The notes: generated by a model from the letters alone, not told the origin. Positions 1 to 8,976 are shown, counted from the stretch's first letter. The stretch is 64,000 nucleotides of DNA from Segatella copri (GCF_026015295.1 NZ_JAPDUW010000001.1:2148501-2212500); one strand, 5' to 3'. Translations and numbers: made by a program.

Positions 1-1995
1 GGCAAATACGGACTGAATATCCTGGAGCGCGACTCTTCGTTTGAGCTCTTCGGAAAGGTGGGACTCTATTACATCATGTTCCTCGCTGCCCTGGAGATGG
101 ATATGGAAGGCATGAAAAAGAACAAGTCGCGACTGCTTATCTATGGCCTGCTCACCTGTTTTATACCGTTCTTCCTCACATACGGCATGAGCATCTGGCT
201 GCTCCACTACTCTGCCAAGGCTTCCTTCCTGCTGAGCTGCATCATGGCATCCAATACGCTGATTGCCTATCCTATCGTTTCGAGATACGGACTGCAACAG
301 AAACCGAGCGTTACGCTGAGTGTGGGGTCGAGCATGATTTCGCTGCTCATAGCCCTGATTATGCTTGCCGGACTGGTAGCATCGTTCAGCAAGCATGACG
401 GCGTACTGTTCTGGGTATTCTTCACCCTCAAGTTTGCCGCCTATTGTGGCGTGATGATCCTGCTGATTCCCCGACTTACAAGATGGTTCTTGCGAAGATA
501 CAGCGATGCGGTGATGCAGTTTATCTTCGTACTTTCAATGCTCTTTATGAGTGCGGCACTTTCGCAGATAGTGGGCATCGAGGGCGTTTTCGGCGCTTTC
601 TTCGCCGGTCTGATATTAAACAGATATATTCCGCATGTTTCGCCACTGATGAACCGCCTCGAGTTTATCGGCAATGCCCTCTTCATTCCTTATTTTCTGA
701 TAGGTGTGGGCATGCTGATCAATATCAATCTGCTGTTTCAGGGCAGTCATATTCTATGGGTCGTGTTCTGCATCGCCTTCTTCGGAACCCTGGGCAAAGC
801 CATCGCAGCCTATATCGCCTGTCTGGGTTTCCGATTGCCACTTTCTTCGGGTCACATGATGTTCGGACTCACTTCGGCTCATGCTGCCGGAAGTATCGCC
901 ATGGTGATGGTGGGTATGCATCTGCTCGTAGCACCGGGCACTTACCTCGTCAACGATGATATGCTCAATGGTGTGGTTATGATGATTCTGATTACCTGCA
1001 TCATCTCATCCATCCTTACCGACCGATCTTCGCAGAAGATTATCCTGAGAGACAAGGAACTGCCTGATGCGGAAGACGACAAGAAGGTGAGCGATGAGAA
1101 GATTCTGGTTCCGGTGAAATATCCTGAATATGCCGACAACCTGATGAGTCTGGCGTTTCTGGTGAGAAACCAGAAACTGAACAGGGGGCTCATCTGCCTG
1201 AATGTGGTATATGAAGACAAGGACATGCGATACAACCAGGAACAGGGAAGACGGCTTCTGGAACATTGCAGTCAGCTGGCTGCTGCCACCGATGTGATGA
1301 CGCAAACCCAGGTTCGTATTGCCGCCAACATCGCCAACGGCATCAAGCATGCCTTCAACGAGTTCCAATGTTCTGAGATTATCATCGGAATGCACATGCA
1401 TCCTGAGGTTTCGCCGAAGTTCTGGGGAGAATTCCACCAGAGTCTTTTCAACGGATTGAGCCGACAGATTATCATGGCACGCATCAGACAGCCGTTGAAT
1501 ACATTGAGAAGAATACAGGTAGCCGTACCTTCGAGAGCAGAGTTTGAGCCGGGTTTCTACCGCTGGTTGGAACGCCTAGCCCGACTTGCCGGCAACCTCG
1601 ACTGCCGCATCCAGTTTCATGGCAGAGAAGAGAGTCTGGCGCTCATCAATGAATATATCAAGAACCGGCATCCGGAAGTGCGTGCTGATTATACCCAGAT
1701 GATTCACTGGAACGAGTTGCCGCAGTTGGCTTCGCAGATATCTCCAGACCACCTGTTCGTGGTAGTAACCGCCCGTAAGGGAACCGTATCTTACAAGACA
1801 GCACTGGAGCGTCTGCCGGAGGAAATAACGAAATACTTCTCAGGTACCAACCTGATGATTATCTTCCCCGACCAGCATGGTGATTCCTACGGCGACCAGC
1901 TTACCTTCGCTGAGCCTCAGCATCAGGAAGAGATCAGTGCTTACGAATCATTCCTGCAATGGTTTAAGAAGAAATGCAACTTTAAAAAAATGTAA
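1..1995 (+). CDS. Cation:proton antiporter, CPA2 family, with C-terminal cytoplasmic domain (5' end outside window)
   Basis: Inner-membrane monovalent cation/H+ exchanger. The reading frame is open from base 1, so the start lies left of the window; the methionines inside the visible part are internal. The first ~355 visible residues are a series of hydrophobic helices typical of the Na_H_exchanger fold, including the segment FGAFFAGLILNR. The remaining ~300 residues are hydrophilic and begin KILVPVKYPEYADNL, which looks like a pair of universal-stress-protein-like domains, a common fusion in Bacteroidetes. The ion (Na+ or K+) cannot be told from sequence. The gene stands alone and is followed by a long repeat-rich gap. 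I am confident of the family and less sure of the C-terminal domain. Confidence 0.88.
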   Translation, partial: GKYGLNILERDSSFELFGKVGLYYIMFLAALEMDMEGMKKNKSRLLIYGLLTCFIPFFLTYGMSIWLLHYSAKASFLLSCIMASNTLIAYPIVSRYGLQQKPSVTLSVGSSMISLLIALIMLAGLVASFSKHDGVLFWVFFTLKFAAYCGVMILLIPRLTRWFLRRYSDAVMQFIFVLSMLFMSAALSQIVGIEGVFGAFFAGLILNRYIPHVSPLMNRLEFIGNALFIPYFLIGVGMLININLLFQGSHILWVVFCIAFFGTLGKAIAAYIACLGFRLPLSSGHMMFGLTSAHAAGSIAMVMVGMHLLVAPGTYLVNDDMLNGVVMMILITCIISSILTDRSSQKIILRDKELPDAEDDKKVSDEKILVPVKYPEYADNLMSLAFLVRNQKLNRGLICLNVVYEDKDMRYNQEQGRRLLEHCSQLAAATDVMTQTQVRIAANIANGIKHAFNEFQCSEIIIGMHMHPEVSPKFWGEFHQSLFNGLSRQIIMARIRQPLNTLRRIQVAVPSRAEFEPGFYRWLERLARLAGNLDCRIQFHGREESLALINEYIKNRHPEVRADYTQMIHWNELPQLASQISPDHLFVVVTARKGTVSYKTALERLPEEITKYFSGTNLMIIFPDQHGDSYGDQLTFAEPQHQEEISAYESFLQWFKKKCNFKKM

Positions 1996-2048
1996 AGGCA
2001 GCTTCATTTCTTAAAATATGTTTAAGAAAAGCGGAAAAACAGCCTTCA

Positions 2049-2105
2049 CACCCTTCACCTGTAATAAATTGATTTACAGAATGTTAAATAAAAAGGTGAA
2101 GGGTG
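2049..2105. repeat. Inverted repeat CACCCTTCACCT / AGGTGAAGGGTG with an inner hairpin
   Basis: Two 12-base arms (2049-2060 and 2094-2105) are exact reverse complements. A smaller CTGTAA/TTACAG hairpin lies in the loop. A further CCCTTCACCT copy occurs near 2236. The structure follows the antiporter gene and could act as its terminator, but no clean T-run follows, so an intergenic repeat element is the better reading. Confidence 0.6.
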
Positions 2106-2277
2106 AAGGTTTGAAAACTCTATTTATATATGTACGCGTGGGTAAAGAAAAAAGTGGGTAATTCAAAAAAAGACCCTAGGGTCAAAAATCGAAAAAGCCC
2201 TAAAAAAGAATATAATATAAAGATTTAAAATATACCCTTCACCTCGTCACCCCAACACGGTTTCCATATCTTCTTTA
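2106..2277. other. AT-rich intergenic stretch with a 12-bp palindrome
   Basis: No gene is visible. The stretch holds GACCCTAGGGTC, a perfect 12-bp palindrome at 2172-2183, and two copies of GTGGGTAA about 20 bases apart. With the neighbouring inverted repeat this looks like a small non-coding intergenic repeat; I see no transposase or terminal repeats. Confidence 0.4.
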
Positions 2278-2382
2278 TCGGAGATATTTTCTTATCCTTC
2301 GGAGATATTTTGCTATCTATCGGAGATTATTTCTTATCTATCGGAGTTATCTTTTTATCCTTCGGAGATATTTTCAGAATGA
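2278..2382. repeat. Tandem array, 5 units of exactly 21 bp
   Basis: Five consecutive 21-bp units each begin TCGGAGATA or a close variant (TCGGAGATT, TCGGAGTTA), starting at 2278, 2299, 2320, 2341 and 2362. There are no indels between units, although the bases drift. The 21-bp period keeps one frame open, so a short reading frame with a seven-residue period exists here, but nothing else supports it as a protein. Confidence 0.85.
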
Positions 2383-2525
2383 TTTCATGGTATTTTCTGT
2401 ACTTTATTTCCCGAATCCACGCAAATCGCACAAATCGCATAGGTAGGAAACGGAAATGTTGTATCTTTGCAACGTCAATCAGAAGTAACAACGAAATGCA
2501 GGATTGCTGAAAAAAAACATAAAAA

Positions 2526-2557
2526 TTTGGAAGTTAGAATTATTCAGCGTAATTTTG
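2526..2557 (+). promoter_or_regulatory. Bacteroidetes-type promoter of the pectin operon
   Basis: TTTG at 2526-2529 and TAATTTTG at 2550-2557 are separated by 20 bases, matching the -33 TTTG / -7 TAnnTTTG consensus. The start codon of the GH105 gene is about 50 bases downstream. A second -7-like TATCTTTG lies at 2462-2469 without a good -33 box. Confidence 0.75.
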
Positions 2558-2610
2558 CAAATGAAATAAAACAAGAAACAATTGATAAACTAACATTAAT
2601 AACAAGACAA

Positions 2611-3753
2611 ATGAAGAAACTAATCTTGTCATCGCTCTGCATGCTCATGGGCTTGACCTCTATGTCTGCCCAGACCGCATTGCAAAATGAAATTCTGGAG
2701 GTAGCTCATCGTACCAACAACTATTTCATGACAAAGTACAAAGACCCAACCATCGACACTTTCGTGAAGAAAAAACGTACCAGCAACCTCTGGACCCGTG
2801 CCGTGTATTACGAGGGATTGATGGCGCTTTATGAGATTGACCCTCAGCAGCGCTATCTCGACTACACAGACAAGTGGGCAGATTATCACAAGTGGACAGC
2901 ACGTGGAAGTGTGAACAATACCGATGCCGACAACCAGTGCTGCCAGCAGACCTACATGGACCGCTACGTTCAGACCGGCGGCAAGAAGGACTTGAGCAAG
3001 GTGAAGGAGAACCTCGACCATCAGATGGGCACCAACCGAGTAAACTACTGGACTTGGATTGACGCTATCCAGATGGCGATGCCAGCCTACGCCAAGTATG
3101 CCAAGATTACCGGCGAACGCAAGTATCTGGATTATGCGATGAATTCCTATAAATGGAGCCGTGATACCCTGGCTAATGGACTCTTTAACAAAAAAGAAGG
3201 ACTTTGGTGGAGAGATAAGAACTACGTGCCACCTTACAAGGAGAAGGATGGCAGCAACTGCTACTGGAGCCGTGGCAACGGCTGGGTGTATGTAGCCCTG
3301 GTCCGCGTGATGGAGACTTTGCCAAAGACCGACAAGTACTATCAGTATCTGAAGAAGGATTTCATCTCTATGAGCCAGGCTATTCTGAAATGCCAGCGCA
3401 AGGATGGCTACTGGAACGTAAGCCTCGTCTGTCCTGCCAACTATGGCGGTCCTGAGATGACCGGTACAGGTCTCTTCCTCTATGGTATGGCATGGGGTGT
3501 TCAGCAGGGCATTCTTCCTAGAGCCACCTATCAGAAGGCGATGGATAAGGCATGGAAGGCTCTTGCCGCATCCGTTCACGAGGATGGTTTCATCGGCTAT
3601 AACCAAGGCACCGGAAAGGAGCCATCAGCTGGCCAGCCTGTCACCTTCACCTCCGTCCCTGATTTCGAGGACTACGGCACAGGTTGCCTCCTGCTTGGTG
3701 CTGCAGAGTATTACAAGCTTTTAAAGGTAAAAAGTAAAAAAAACAAATCATGA
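2611..3753 (+). CDS. Unsaturated rhamnogalacturonyl hydrolase, GH105 family
   Basis: Predicted to remove the unsaturated galacturonyl residue from oligosaccharides made by pectate or rhamnogalacturonan lyases. The 380-aa protein starts with a clear signal peptide (MKKLILSSLCMLMGLTSMSA), which fixes the start at 2611 rather than an upstream in-frame ATG. The (alpha/alpha)6-barrel family signatures are visible: DADNQ near residue 105, where the family has its catalytic Asp, and WSRGNGW near residue 218. Length is normal for the family. The stop codon overlaps the next gene by four bases (ATGA), so the two are translationally coupled in one operon. Location should be periplasmic. No SusC/SusD pair is in the window, so this is at most a fragment of a pectin locus. 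Confidence 0.87.
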   Translation: MKKLILSSLCMLMGLTSMSAQTALQNEILEVAHRTNNYFMTKYKDPTIDTFVKKKRTSNLWTRAVYYEGLMALYEIDPQQRYLDYTDKWADYHKWTARGSVNNTDADNQCCQQTYMDRYVQTGGKKDLSKVKENLDHQMGTNRVNYWTWIDAIQMAMPAYAKYAKITGERKYLDYAMNSYKWSRDTLANGLFNKKEGLWWRDKNYVPPYKEKDGSNCYWSRGNGWVYVALVRVMETLPKTDKYYQYLKKDFISMSQAILKCQRKDGYWNVSLVCPANYGGPEMTGTGLFLYGMAWGVQQGILPRATYQKAMDKAWKALAASVHEDGFIGYNQGTGKEPSAGQPVTFTSVPDFEDYGTGCLLLGAAEYYKLLKVKSKKNKS

Positions 3754-5141
3754 AGAAATATATCTGGCTGATGGCTTGCCTGGTGGCGTTTTCGCCACTA
3801 AGCGCCAACGCCGCAAAGAAACAGAAGAAAGCAAAGAAGGCACAAACCGAACTTTGGCCTGATGGCACAAAGATGGATGCCTGGTTCAGCAACGCCCAGA
3901 AGGTGAACGTGGATACCCTGGGCAAGAAATACGTCCTCACCGACTATGGCGTAAAGACGGATAGTACCCTGATTCAGACCCAGGCCATCCAGGCGGTCAT
4001 CGACCGTGCAGCCAAGGATGGCGGTGGCGTTATTGTGGTACCTGCCGGAACCTATCAGAGCGGTGCCCTCTTCTTCAAGCCAAAGACCCATCTCTATGTT
4101 TCAGAAGGTGGAAAACTGAAAGGCAGTGACCGCATCGCCAACTTTCCTGTGGTGCAGACCCGCATCGAGGGAGAAACCTGCAAATACTTCTCTGCCTTCA
4201 TCAATGCCGATAAATGTAACGGCTTTACCATCGCCGGTCCTGGTACCATCGATGGCAACGGTTATCACTATTGGGAGGAGTTCTGGATTCGTCGCACCTG
4301 GAACCGTGAATGCACCAACAAGGATGCACAGCGTCCCCGCCTCGTCTATATCAGCAACTCCAGCAACGTAACCTTGCAGGATGTGCATATTCAGAACAGT
4401 CCGTTCTGGACCAACCACATCTACCGTTGCGACCATGTCCGCTTCCTGGGCTGCACCATCTTCGCCCCTACTTCCGGCATGAAGGCACCAAGCAGCGATG
4501 CCATCGACATTGACGTTTGTCACGATGTGCTGGTGGATGGCTGCTACATGAGCGTAAACGATGATGCCATCGCCATCAAGGGCGGTAAGGGCACCTGGGC
4601 AGACCAGGCACCAGAGAATGGTCCTGTATATAACGTGCTCATCCAGAACTGTAACTACGGAAGAGTGCACGGCTGCTTAACCCTCGGCAGCGAGAGCGTG
4701 AAAGACCGCAACATCGTATTACGCAACACCAAGGTGGGCAATGCACAGCGCGTACTCTGGCTAAAGATGCGTCCTGATACTCCTCAGCATTACGAGTACA
4801 TAACGGTGGATAACATCCAGGGCACTACAGGCAGCTTCCTCGTCATCCGCCCATGGAAGCAGTTCTTCAAGCTAGGCGATCGCAAGGACATGCCGCAGAG
4901 CCAGTGCAACAACATCACGATGAAGAATATCCAGATGGATTGCGACAACTTCTTCGATGTGGGCAAGAGCGAGAAATACCGCCTGGTAGATTTCACCTTC
5001 GAGAACATCAACTGTACCGACAAGAAGATGGCTTTTGATGCCAACCTTATCGAGAACACCATAGCAAAGAAGGTGAATATAACCCCTAGAGAAAAGAGCA
5101 ACAGATTGAAGACCACCGGCGATGCCGATGGGTTGAAATAA
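3750..5141 (+). CDS. Polygalacturonase-type glycoside hydrolase, GH28 family
   Basis: A pectin-backbone hydrolase of the right-handed beta-helix GH28 family, 463 aa, with a signal peptide (MKKYIWLMACLVAFSPLSANA) and then a Lys-rich linker. Active-site landmarks are present in order: SSDAIDID near residue 247, NDDAIAIK near 268 with the paired catalytic aspartates, HGCLTLGS near 306, and LWLKMR near 333 in place of the usual RIK. It overlaps the GH105 gene by four bases, and the pair should act in sequence on galacturonan or rhamnogalacturonan oligomers in the periplasm. Endo- or exo-action, and the choice between polygalacturonase and rhamnogalacturonidase, cannot be decided from sequence alone. 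Confidence 0.87.
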   Translation: MKKYIWLMACLVAFSPLSANAAKKQKKAKKAQTELWPDGTKMDAWFSNAQKVNVDTLGKKYVLTDYGVKTDSTLIQTQAIQAVIDRAAKDGGGVIVVPAGTYQSGALFFKPKTHLYVSEGGKLKGSDRIANFPVVQTRIEGETCKYFSAFINADKCNGFTIAGPGTIDGNGYHYWEEFWIRRTWNRECTNKDAQRPRLVYISNSSNVTLQDVHIQNSPFWTNHIYRCDHVRFLGCTIFAPTSGMKAPSSDAIDIDVCHDVLVDGCYMSVNDDAIAIKGGKGTWADQAPENGPVYNVLIQNCNYGRVHGCLTLGSESVKDRNIVLRNTKVGNAQRVLWLKMRPDTPQHYEYITVDNIQGTTGSFLVIRPWKQFFKLGDRKDMPQSQCNNITMKNIQMDCDNFFDVGKSEKYRLVDFTFENINCTDKKMAFDANLIENTIAKKVNITPREKSNRLKTTGDADGLK

Positions 5142-5257
5142 CACATACATTTTATAGAAAGTAATACAGAATAGAGTACTGAAATGAGCTTAATTTGCAT
5201 GAATAAGGCGCGTTTTGTTTTTTTATATCCCTCCTTATTTCTTTTTATCTCTTAAAA

Positions 5258-5306
5258 TTAGGCATTTCCAAATATTTTGCTTAATTTTGCCTGCAAAATA
5301 ATTTTG
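5258..5306 (+). promoter_or_regulatory. Promoter region of the LolD-like ATPase gene
   Basis: Two overlapping candidates are visible. TTAG (5258-5261), 20 bases, TAATTTTG (5282-5289) gives a leader of about 20 bases. TTTG (5276-5279), 19 bases, TAATTTTG (5299-5306) matches the consensus better but would start transcription almost at the ATG at 5316. Confidence 0.55.
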
Positions 5307-5315
5307 AGTAAGAAA

Positions 5316-6062
5316 ATGATAGATATAAAAGGTATAACCAAGAGCTTCGGCTCCCTGCAGGTGCTTAAGGGCATCGACCTGCATATAGACAAGGGCGAGG
5401 TAGTAAGTATCGTCGGTCCTAGTGGTGCCGGCAAGACTACACTCCTCCAGATTATCGGTACCCTCGACAAGCCTGATAGTGGCAGCATCATGGTTGATGG
5501 CATCGATGTAAGCAGCCTCAGCACCAAGAAACTGAGCGATTTCCGCAACCAGCATCTCGGTTTCGTCTTCCAGTTCCACCAACTTCTCCCAGAGTTCACC
5601 GCTCTGGAGAACATCATGATTCCTGCCTTCATTGCAGGCAAGAGCCGAAAAGAAGCCAAGGAACGTGCCGAGGAGTTACTGGCATTCATGGGCTTGAGCG
5701 ATAGAGCCAGTCACAAGCCTGCCGAGTTATCCGGTGGTGAGAAACAGCGTGTAGCCGTGGCGAGAGCTTTGGTCAATAATCCTGCCGTCATCCTTGCCGA
5801 TGAGCCATCAGGAAGTCTCGACACCAAGAACAAGGCTGAGCTTCACCAGCTCTTCTTCGACCTCAGAGACAAGTTCGGTCAGACTTTCGTCATCGTAACT
5901 CATGATGAGGGCCTTGCTTCCATCACCGACCGCACCATCCATCTCAAGGATGGAATGATTGAGAAGACGGTGGAAGCAGGAGCTGCTGATAGCCAGGAAG
6001 AAACTGCAGAAGTTGCAGAAGCCCCAACAACAGAAGAAAAAACTGAAAATAATATTATATGA
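5316..6062 (+). CDS. ABC transporter ATP-binding protein, LolD/MacB-type
   Basis: A 248-aa nucleotide-binding subunit of the family that powers lipoprotein release (LolD) or MacB/FtsE-like exporters. Walker [10 protein letters not shown] lies near residue 37, the signature [15 protein letters not shown] near 139, and Walker [10 protein letters not shown] follows. The start at 5316 ([12 protein letters not shown]) fits the family; the longer frame from 5277 would translate through the promoter. A Glu-rich tail of about 30 residues after the ABC core is unusual. No permease gene is adjacent, so the partner must be elsewhere. The stop overlaps the next start by four bases. Confidence 0.85.
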   Translation: MIDIKGITKSFGSLQVLKGIDLHIDKGEVVSIVGPSGAGKTTLLQIIGTLDKPDSGSIMVDGIDVSSLSTKKLSDFRNQHLGFVFQFHQLLPEFTALENIMIPAFIAGKSRKEAKERAEELLAFMGLSDRASHKPAELSGGEKQRVAVARALVNNPAVILADEPSGSLDTKNKAELHQLFFDLRDKFGQTFVIVTHDEGLASITDRTIHLKDGMIEKTVEAGAADSQEETAEVAEAPTTEEKTENNII

Positions 6063-6901
6063 GCAAAAAGATAAAACTCGGCGATTACAATCGCCTTCGC
6101 ATCGTAAAGAAAGTTGATTTCGGTCTGTATCTCGATGGTGGTGACGAGGGAGAAATCCTCCTTCCTTCCCGCTACGTCCCAGAGAATGTCGGCATCGGCG
6201 ACGAGCTGGATGTCTTCATCTATCTCGACCAGGAAGAGCGCCTCATAGCAACCACCGAAACCCCTTTGGCAAAGGTGGGCGACTTCGCCTATCTCGAAGT
6301 GAAATGGGTCAACGAATACGGAGCCTTTCTGGGCTGGGGGTTGATGAAGGACATCTTCTGCCCATTCCGCGAGCAGAAGAAACGTATGGTGCTCGGCAAC
6401 TCCTACATCGTGCATATCCACATCGACGAGGAGAGCTATCGCATCGTTGCCTCTGCCAAGATTGAGCGTTATCTCAACGAAGACCATCCTCACTACAAGC
6501 ATGGTGACGAGGTGGATCTCCTCATCTGGCAGAAGACCGACCTCGGCTTCAAGGTTATCATCGACAACCAGTATCCGGGTCTCCTCTATCAGGACCAGAT
6601 TTTCCAGTACATCCATACGGGTGACAAGATGAAGGGCTACATCGGAAGAGTTCGTCCTGACGGAAAGATAGATGTCACCCTACAGAAGACCGGTATTCAG
6701 CAGACAGCCGATTTCGCCGAAACCCTCTACCAGTATCTTCTGGACAACGACGGCGAGTGCGACCTTGGCGACAAGAGCGAGGCCGACGACATCTACGAGC
6801 GTTTCCACGTGAGCAAGAAGGTTTACAAGCGTGCCGTGGGCGATCTATATAAAAAGCGCCTCATCACCGTAAGCCCGATGAGCATCCGATTGGCGGAATA
6901 A
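6059..6901 (+). CDS. S1-type RNA-binding protein, CvfB/YitL-like
   Basis: A 280-aa protein built of consecutive S1-like OB folds followed by a winged-helix-like C terminus ([27 protein letters not shown]), the layout of the CvfB family (conserved virulence factor B), whose members bind RNA. The N terminus [19 protein letters not shown] is typical. It is translationally coupled to the LolD-like gene by ATGA overlap, though no functional link between the two is known to me. Cytoplasmic. A strong hairpin terminator follows at 6926-6965 and closes the operon. Confidence 0.82.
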   Translation: MSKKIKLGDYNRLRIVKKVDFGLYLDGGDEGEILLPSRYVPENVGIGDELDVFIYLDQEERLIATTETPLAKVGDFAYLEVKWVNEYGAFLGWGLMKDIFCPFREQKKRMVLGNSYIVHIHIDEESYRIVASAKIERYLNEDHPHYKHGDEVDLLIWQKTDLGFKVIIDNQYPGLLYQDQIFQYIHTGDKMKGYIGRVRPDGKIDVTLQKTGIQQTADFAETLYQYLLDNDGECDLGDKSEADDIYERFHVSKKVYKRAVGDLYKKRLITVSPMSIRLAE

Positions 6902-6925
6902 AGCAGATTAGAACTATATATAATT

Positions 6926-6965
6926 AAGGTGGACATTGCTATTTTTAAAAAGCATTGTCCACCTT
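6926..6965 (+). terminator. Hairpin terminator after the CvfB-like gene
   Basis: AAGGTGGACA at 6926-6935 pairs with TGTCCACCTT at 6956-6965, with further pairing of TGCT/AGCA inside; an AT-rich tail follows. It lies 25 bases after the stop codon. Confidence 0.75.
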
Positions 6966-6999
6966 ATTATTTATTTTGCATGATGCATTACATCCTTCT

Positions 7000-7153
7000 T
7001 TATTCTTCTACAACAGCATCCAATACGCTCCGCAAATTACCTATCAGATAAAACGGAAGATTGATCAACGTAAGCTCCTCTCAAGATAAGAGGCTTATGC
7101 TTTTTGTCTTGCTTCCAAGCCTCCAATTTACTGATGATATTTCGTCTAAACAT
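7000..7153 (-). pseudogene. Remnant of an AAA/DUF4143 ATPase gene: N and C termini only
   Basis: On the minus strand an ATG at 7153 opens MFRRNIISKLEAWKQDKKHK followed by PLILRGA, the N terminus seen in DUF4143-type ATPases just before the Walker A loop. The sequence then runs, one frame shifted, straight into LINLPFYLIGNLRSVLDAV and a stop at 7000, which reads as the C-terminal end of the same family. Everything between (Walker A, Walker B, nuclease-like domain, roughly 350 residues by comparison with the family) is missing. It is a deletion relic; only a 38-aa frame ending at 7037 could still be made. Family assignment rests on the two termini and is an inference from memory of the family. 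Confidence 0.7.
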
Positions 7154-7160
7154 ATGCATT

Positions 7161-7246
7161 TGTTTCAAATCAGGGGCAAAGATACTACTTTTTTGTCGCA
7201 AATCAGCGGCAACAGCGTTAAAGTTTGTCGCAAATCAGGGGCAACA
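7161..7246. repeat. Three direct repeats upstream of the DUF4143 relic
   Basis: Copies at 7161-7180, 7194-7214 and 7226-7246 share the core CAAATCAGGGGCAA (GCGG in the middle copy); two begin TGTCGCAAATCAG. Start-to-start spacing is 33 and 32 bases, about three DNA turns. On the minus strand a -7-like TATCTTTG lies between copies one and two (7178-7185), so the repeats bracket the relic's promoter like operators. Confidence 0.75.
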
Positions 7247-7387
7247 AGGCATTTCATTTAAAAAGGTGGCGCATCAAATTGTGCTTGATTAAAAACAGTT
7301 GCTGCCATATTTTTTTCCAGATTCCTTTTCTGCATATTATCCTTTTTCACGTTTATCAAGCAAAAAGCTGATAAACTCATCGCGATA

Positions 7388-7657
7388 TTAGAGAAGTCTT
7401 CTCAACAAATCACGAGCATCCATCGGCTTAGTCCCATTCTTCTTATGAGCTTCCATTTCATCAAGAGCACGGTTAAGACTTTCTGCCACATAGGCTTCCT
7501 GCTCTGCCTGGCTCATATAAGTTTCCTGGTAACTGTTTCCTGACTTGGAGATAGAACTGGCTAATTTTTCAGCATAGTCTTTGAGCTTGGCGACAAATTC
7601 GTCAAGCGTATATTGACCTGTAGAAGGTACTTGAAACTGAATATTAATCGTTTCCAT
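7388..7657 (-). CDS. Small conserved-looking protein of unknown function (89 aa)
   Basis: An 89-aa acidic, helical, soluble protein starting METINIQFQVPSTGQYTLDEF. I do not recognise a function. The opening beta strand followed by long helices (KLKDYAEKLASSI, QAEQEAYVAESLNRALDEM) resembles antitoxin-like or ATPase-associated small proteins of Bacteroidetes, but no toxin gene follows: the next 120 bases downstream hold only a 40-codon frame without recognisable features. It has an excellent promoter at 7686-7717. It sits between two ATPase loci in an accessory patch. A solitary antitoxin or a stand-alone small protein are both possible. Confidence 0.6.
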   Translation of the reverse strand: METINIQFQVPSTGQYTLDEFVAKLKDYAEKLASSISKSGNSYQETYMSQAEQEAYVAESLNRALDEMEAHKKNGTKPMDARDLLRRLL

Positions 7658-7685
7658 CTTATTCCTTTCTTTTAAATTAACGCCA

Positions 7686-7717
7686 CAAAATTAACGAAAA
7701 GAATTAGAAATGCCAAA
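7686..7717 (-). promoter_or_regulatory. Consensus promoter of the 89-aa gene
   Basis: Read on the minus strand: TTTG (7714-7717), 20 bases, TAATTTTG (7686-7693). Both boxes match the Bacteroidetes consensus. Confidence 0.75.
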
Positions 7718-7753
7718 GAAAAGAATAACTTTCTTCATTTTAAGATACAAAAA

Positions 7754-7784
7754 AGCCTTTCAGTATCAAAAATACCAAAAGGCT
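7754..7784 (-). terminator. Terminator of the AAA ATPase gene
   Basis: AGCCTTT (7754-7760) pairs with AAAGGCT (7778-7784); on the minus strand a T-run follows. It lies 40 bases past the stop of the ATPase gene. Confidence 0.7.
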
Positions 7785-7823
7785 CTATTGTCTTATCTCG
7801 ATTTCACTTCAAAAACATTCAAT

Positions 7824-8942
7824 TTACTCCTTCAACCATAAGTTCATAAGCTGATCATCAATATAATACGCACTTTGAGAAGTAGAAATCAGATGATATT
7901 CCAGCAGTTTCTTCACGGCACTCTGCACGCTACTTGCCGAACGGAGACGATGCTTCTTCACAAAACCAGAAGAAGTAATCTGACTAGCCATTCCCTCCTT
8001 AGCAACAGCATATAGTAGTTCCTTCTGCGGAAGAGTGAGACGGGAAAGTATCTCGCTAAACTTATGATCATTATCCAATACCAAAGCATGGATAATGCCC
8101 TCTATCATCTCACAATCAGCCTCAGCCTGTGGCACAGTCTGATTAAAAGCCTCGTGCATCACCTTCTGCATATAATAGGTATTGCCACCAAAAGCCTGAT
8201 ACACCTGCTCTATAGCCTTCTCCTTAATCTTCTTATCAAACTTACCAAACAAGCGGATAGCAAACTCCTTGTATTTATCAAGCGGAATCACCTCCAGGTT
8301 CATCATATCAGCACTATTGTAAAAAGGATGCGCTTTCTCGGAAAACATCTTGGAGATTAGATGACGCTCGCTGCCCGAAAAGATGAAATTGGCATTGCTG
8401 CACTTCTGAATATAAGTCCTGAGAATGGCTTCCATATTTTTCTCTGGATAATAACCTATCTGCTGAAACTCGTCGATGGCAACGATGCATTTCTTATCAG
8501 CCTGCTCCAAACAGGCAAATATCTCATCCAAAGTATAGAGCGGATTAGAAATATCACCCAACGAAAGATTAAACGTTGGGATATTGGAAATCGGATCGTA
8601 ACCGAAGCAGCCATTGATAGACTTCAGAGTGTTAACCACCATTCTCATCATCTTGGTTCCACGACGGGCAGCCAATTCAAATACAGCCTTTCCCAACTCG
8701 AACGCAAATTCATGGATGCTGGAAGTTCGGAGGATATCGATGGATATACAGATGAAATGGTCTTTGATGGCAGAAGAATCCATGCAAAAGTCTATCAGTT
8801 TACTCTTGCCTACTCGTCTTGCAGCCATTACCACCATATTCTCACCACCCGTTACCTTATTGATGATTCTTTCCGCTTCCTTTTCTCTGTCGCAGAAATA
8901 TTCGGGCTTGATATAACCCGTTATGATAAAAGGATTCTCCAT
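7824..8942 (-). CDS. AAA ATPase of the archaeal-ATPase (PF01637-like) type
   Basis: A 372-aa P-loop ATPase starting MENPFIITGYIKPEYFCDRE, the usual opening of this family; an alternative ATG four codons upstream (8954) is possible. Walker A is AARRVGKSKL near residue 42 and Walker B CIVAIDEFQQIG near 138. The last ~70 residues form a winged-helix DNA-binding-like module. The family belongs to the STAND/AAA group common in Bacteroidetes; biological role unknown, with proposed links to mobile elements or stress. It stands alone, with a 37-bp palindrome over its -33 box, which suggests tight regulation, possibly by itself. No nuclease domain is visible. Confidence 0.78.
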   Translation of the reverse strand: MENPFIITGYIKPEYFCDREKEAERIINKVTGGENMVVMAARRVGKSKLIDFCMDSSAIKDHFICISIDILRTSSIHEFAFELGKAVFELAARRGTKMMRMVVNTLKSINGCFGYDPISNIPTFNLSLGDISNPLYTLDEIFACLEQADKKCIVAIDEFQQIGYYPEKNMEAILRTYIQKCSNANFIFSGSERHLISKMFSEKAHPFYNSADMMNLEVIPLDKYKEFAIRLFGKFDKKIKEKAIEQVYQAFGGNTYYMQKVMHEAFNQTVPQAEADCEMIEGIIHALVLDNDHKFSEILSRLTLPQKELLYAVAKEGMASQITSSGFVKKHRLRSASSVQSAVKKLLEYHLISTSQSAYYIDDQLMNLWLKE

Positions 8943-8976
8943 ATAGCTCACCATTTTAAAATGTTACTTTCGGCTG

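Noticed and set aside
2310..2510. A 66-aa protein encoded across the 21-bp array
   Set aside because: The seven-residue period is a by-product of the 21-bp repeat; no ribosome-binding context or signal suggests a real protein, and the frame runs into the promoter region of the pectin operon.
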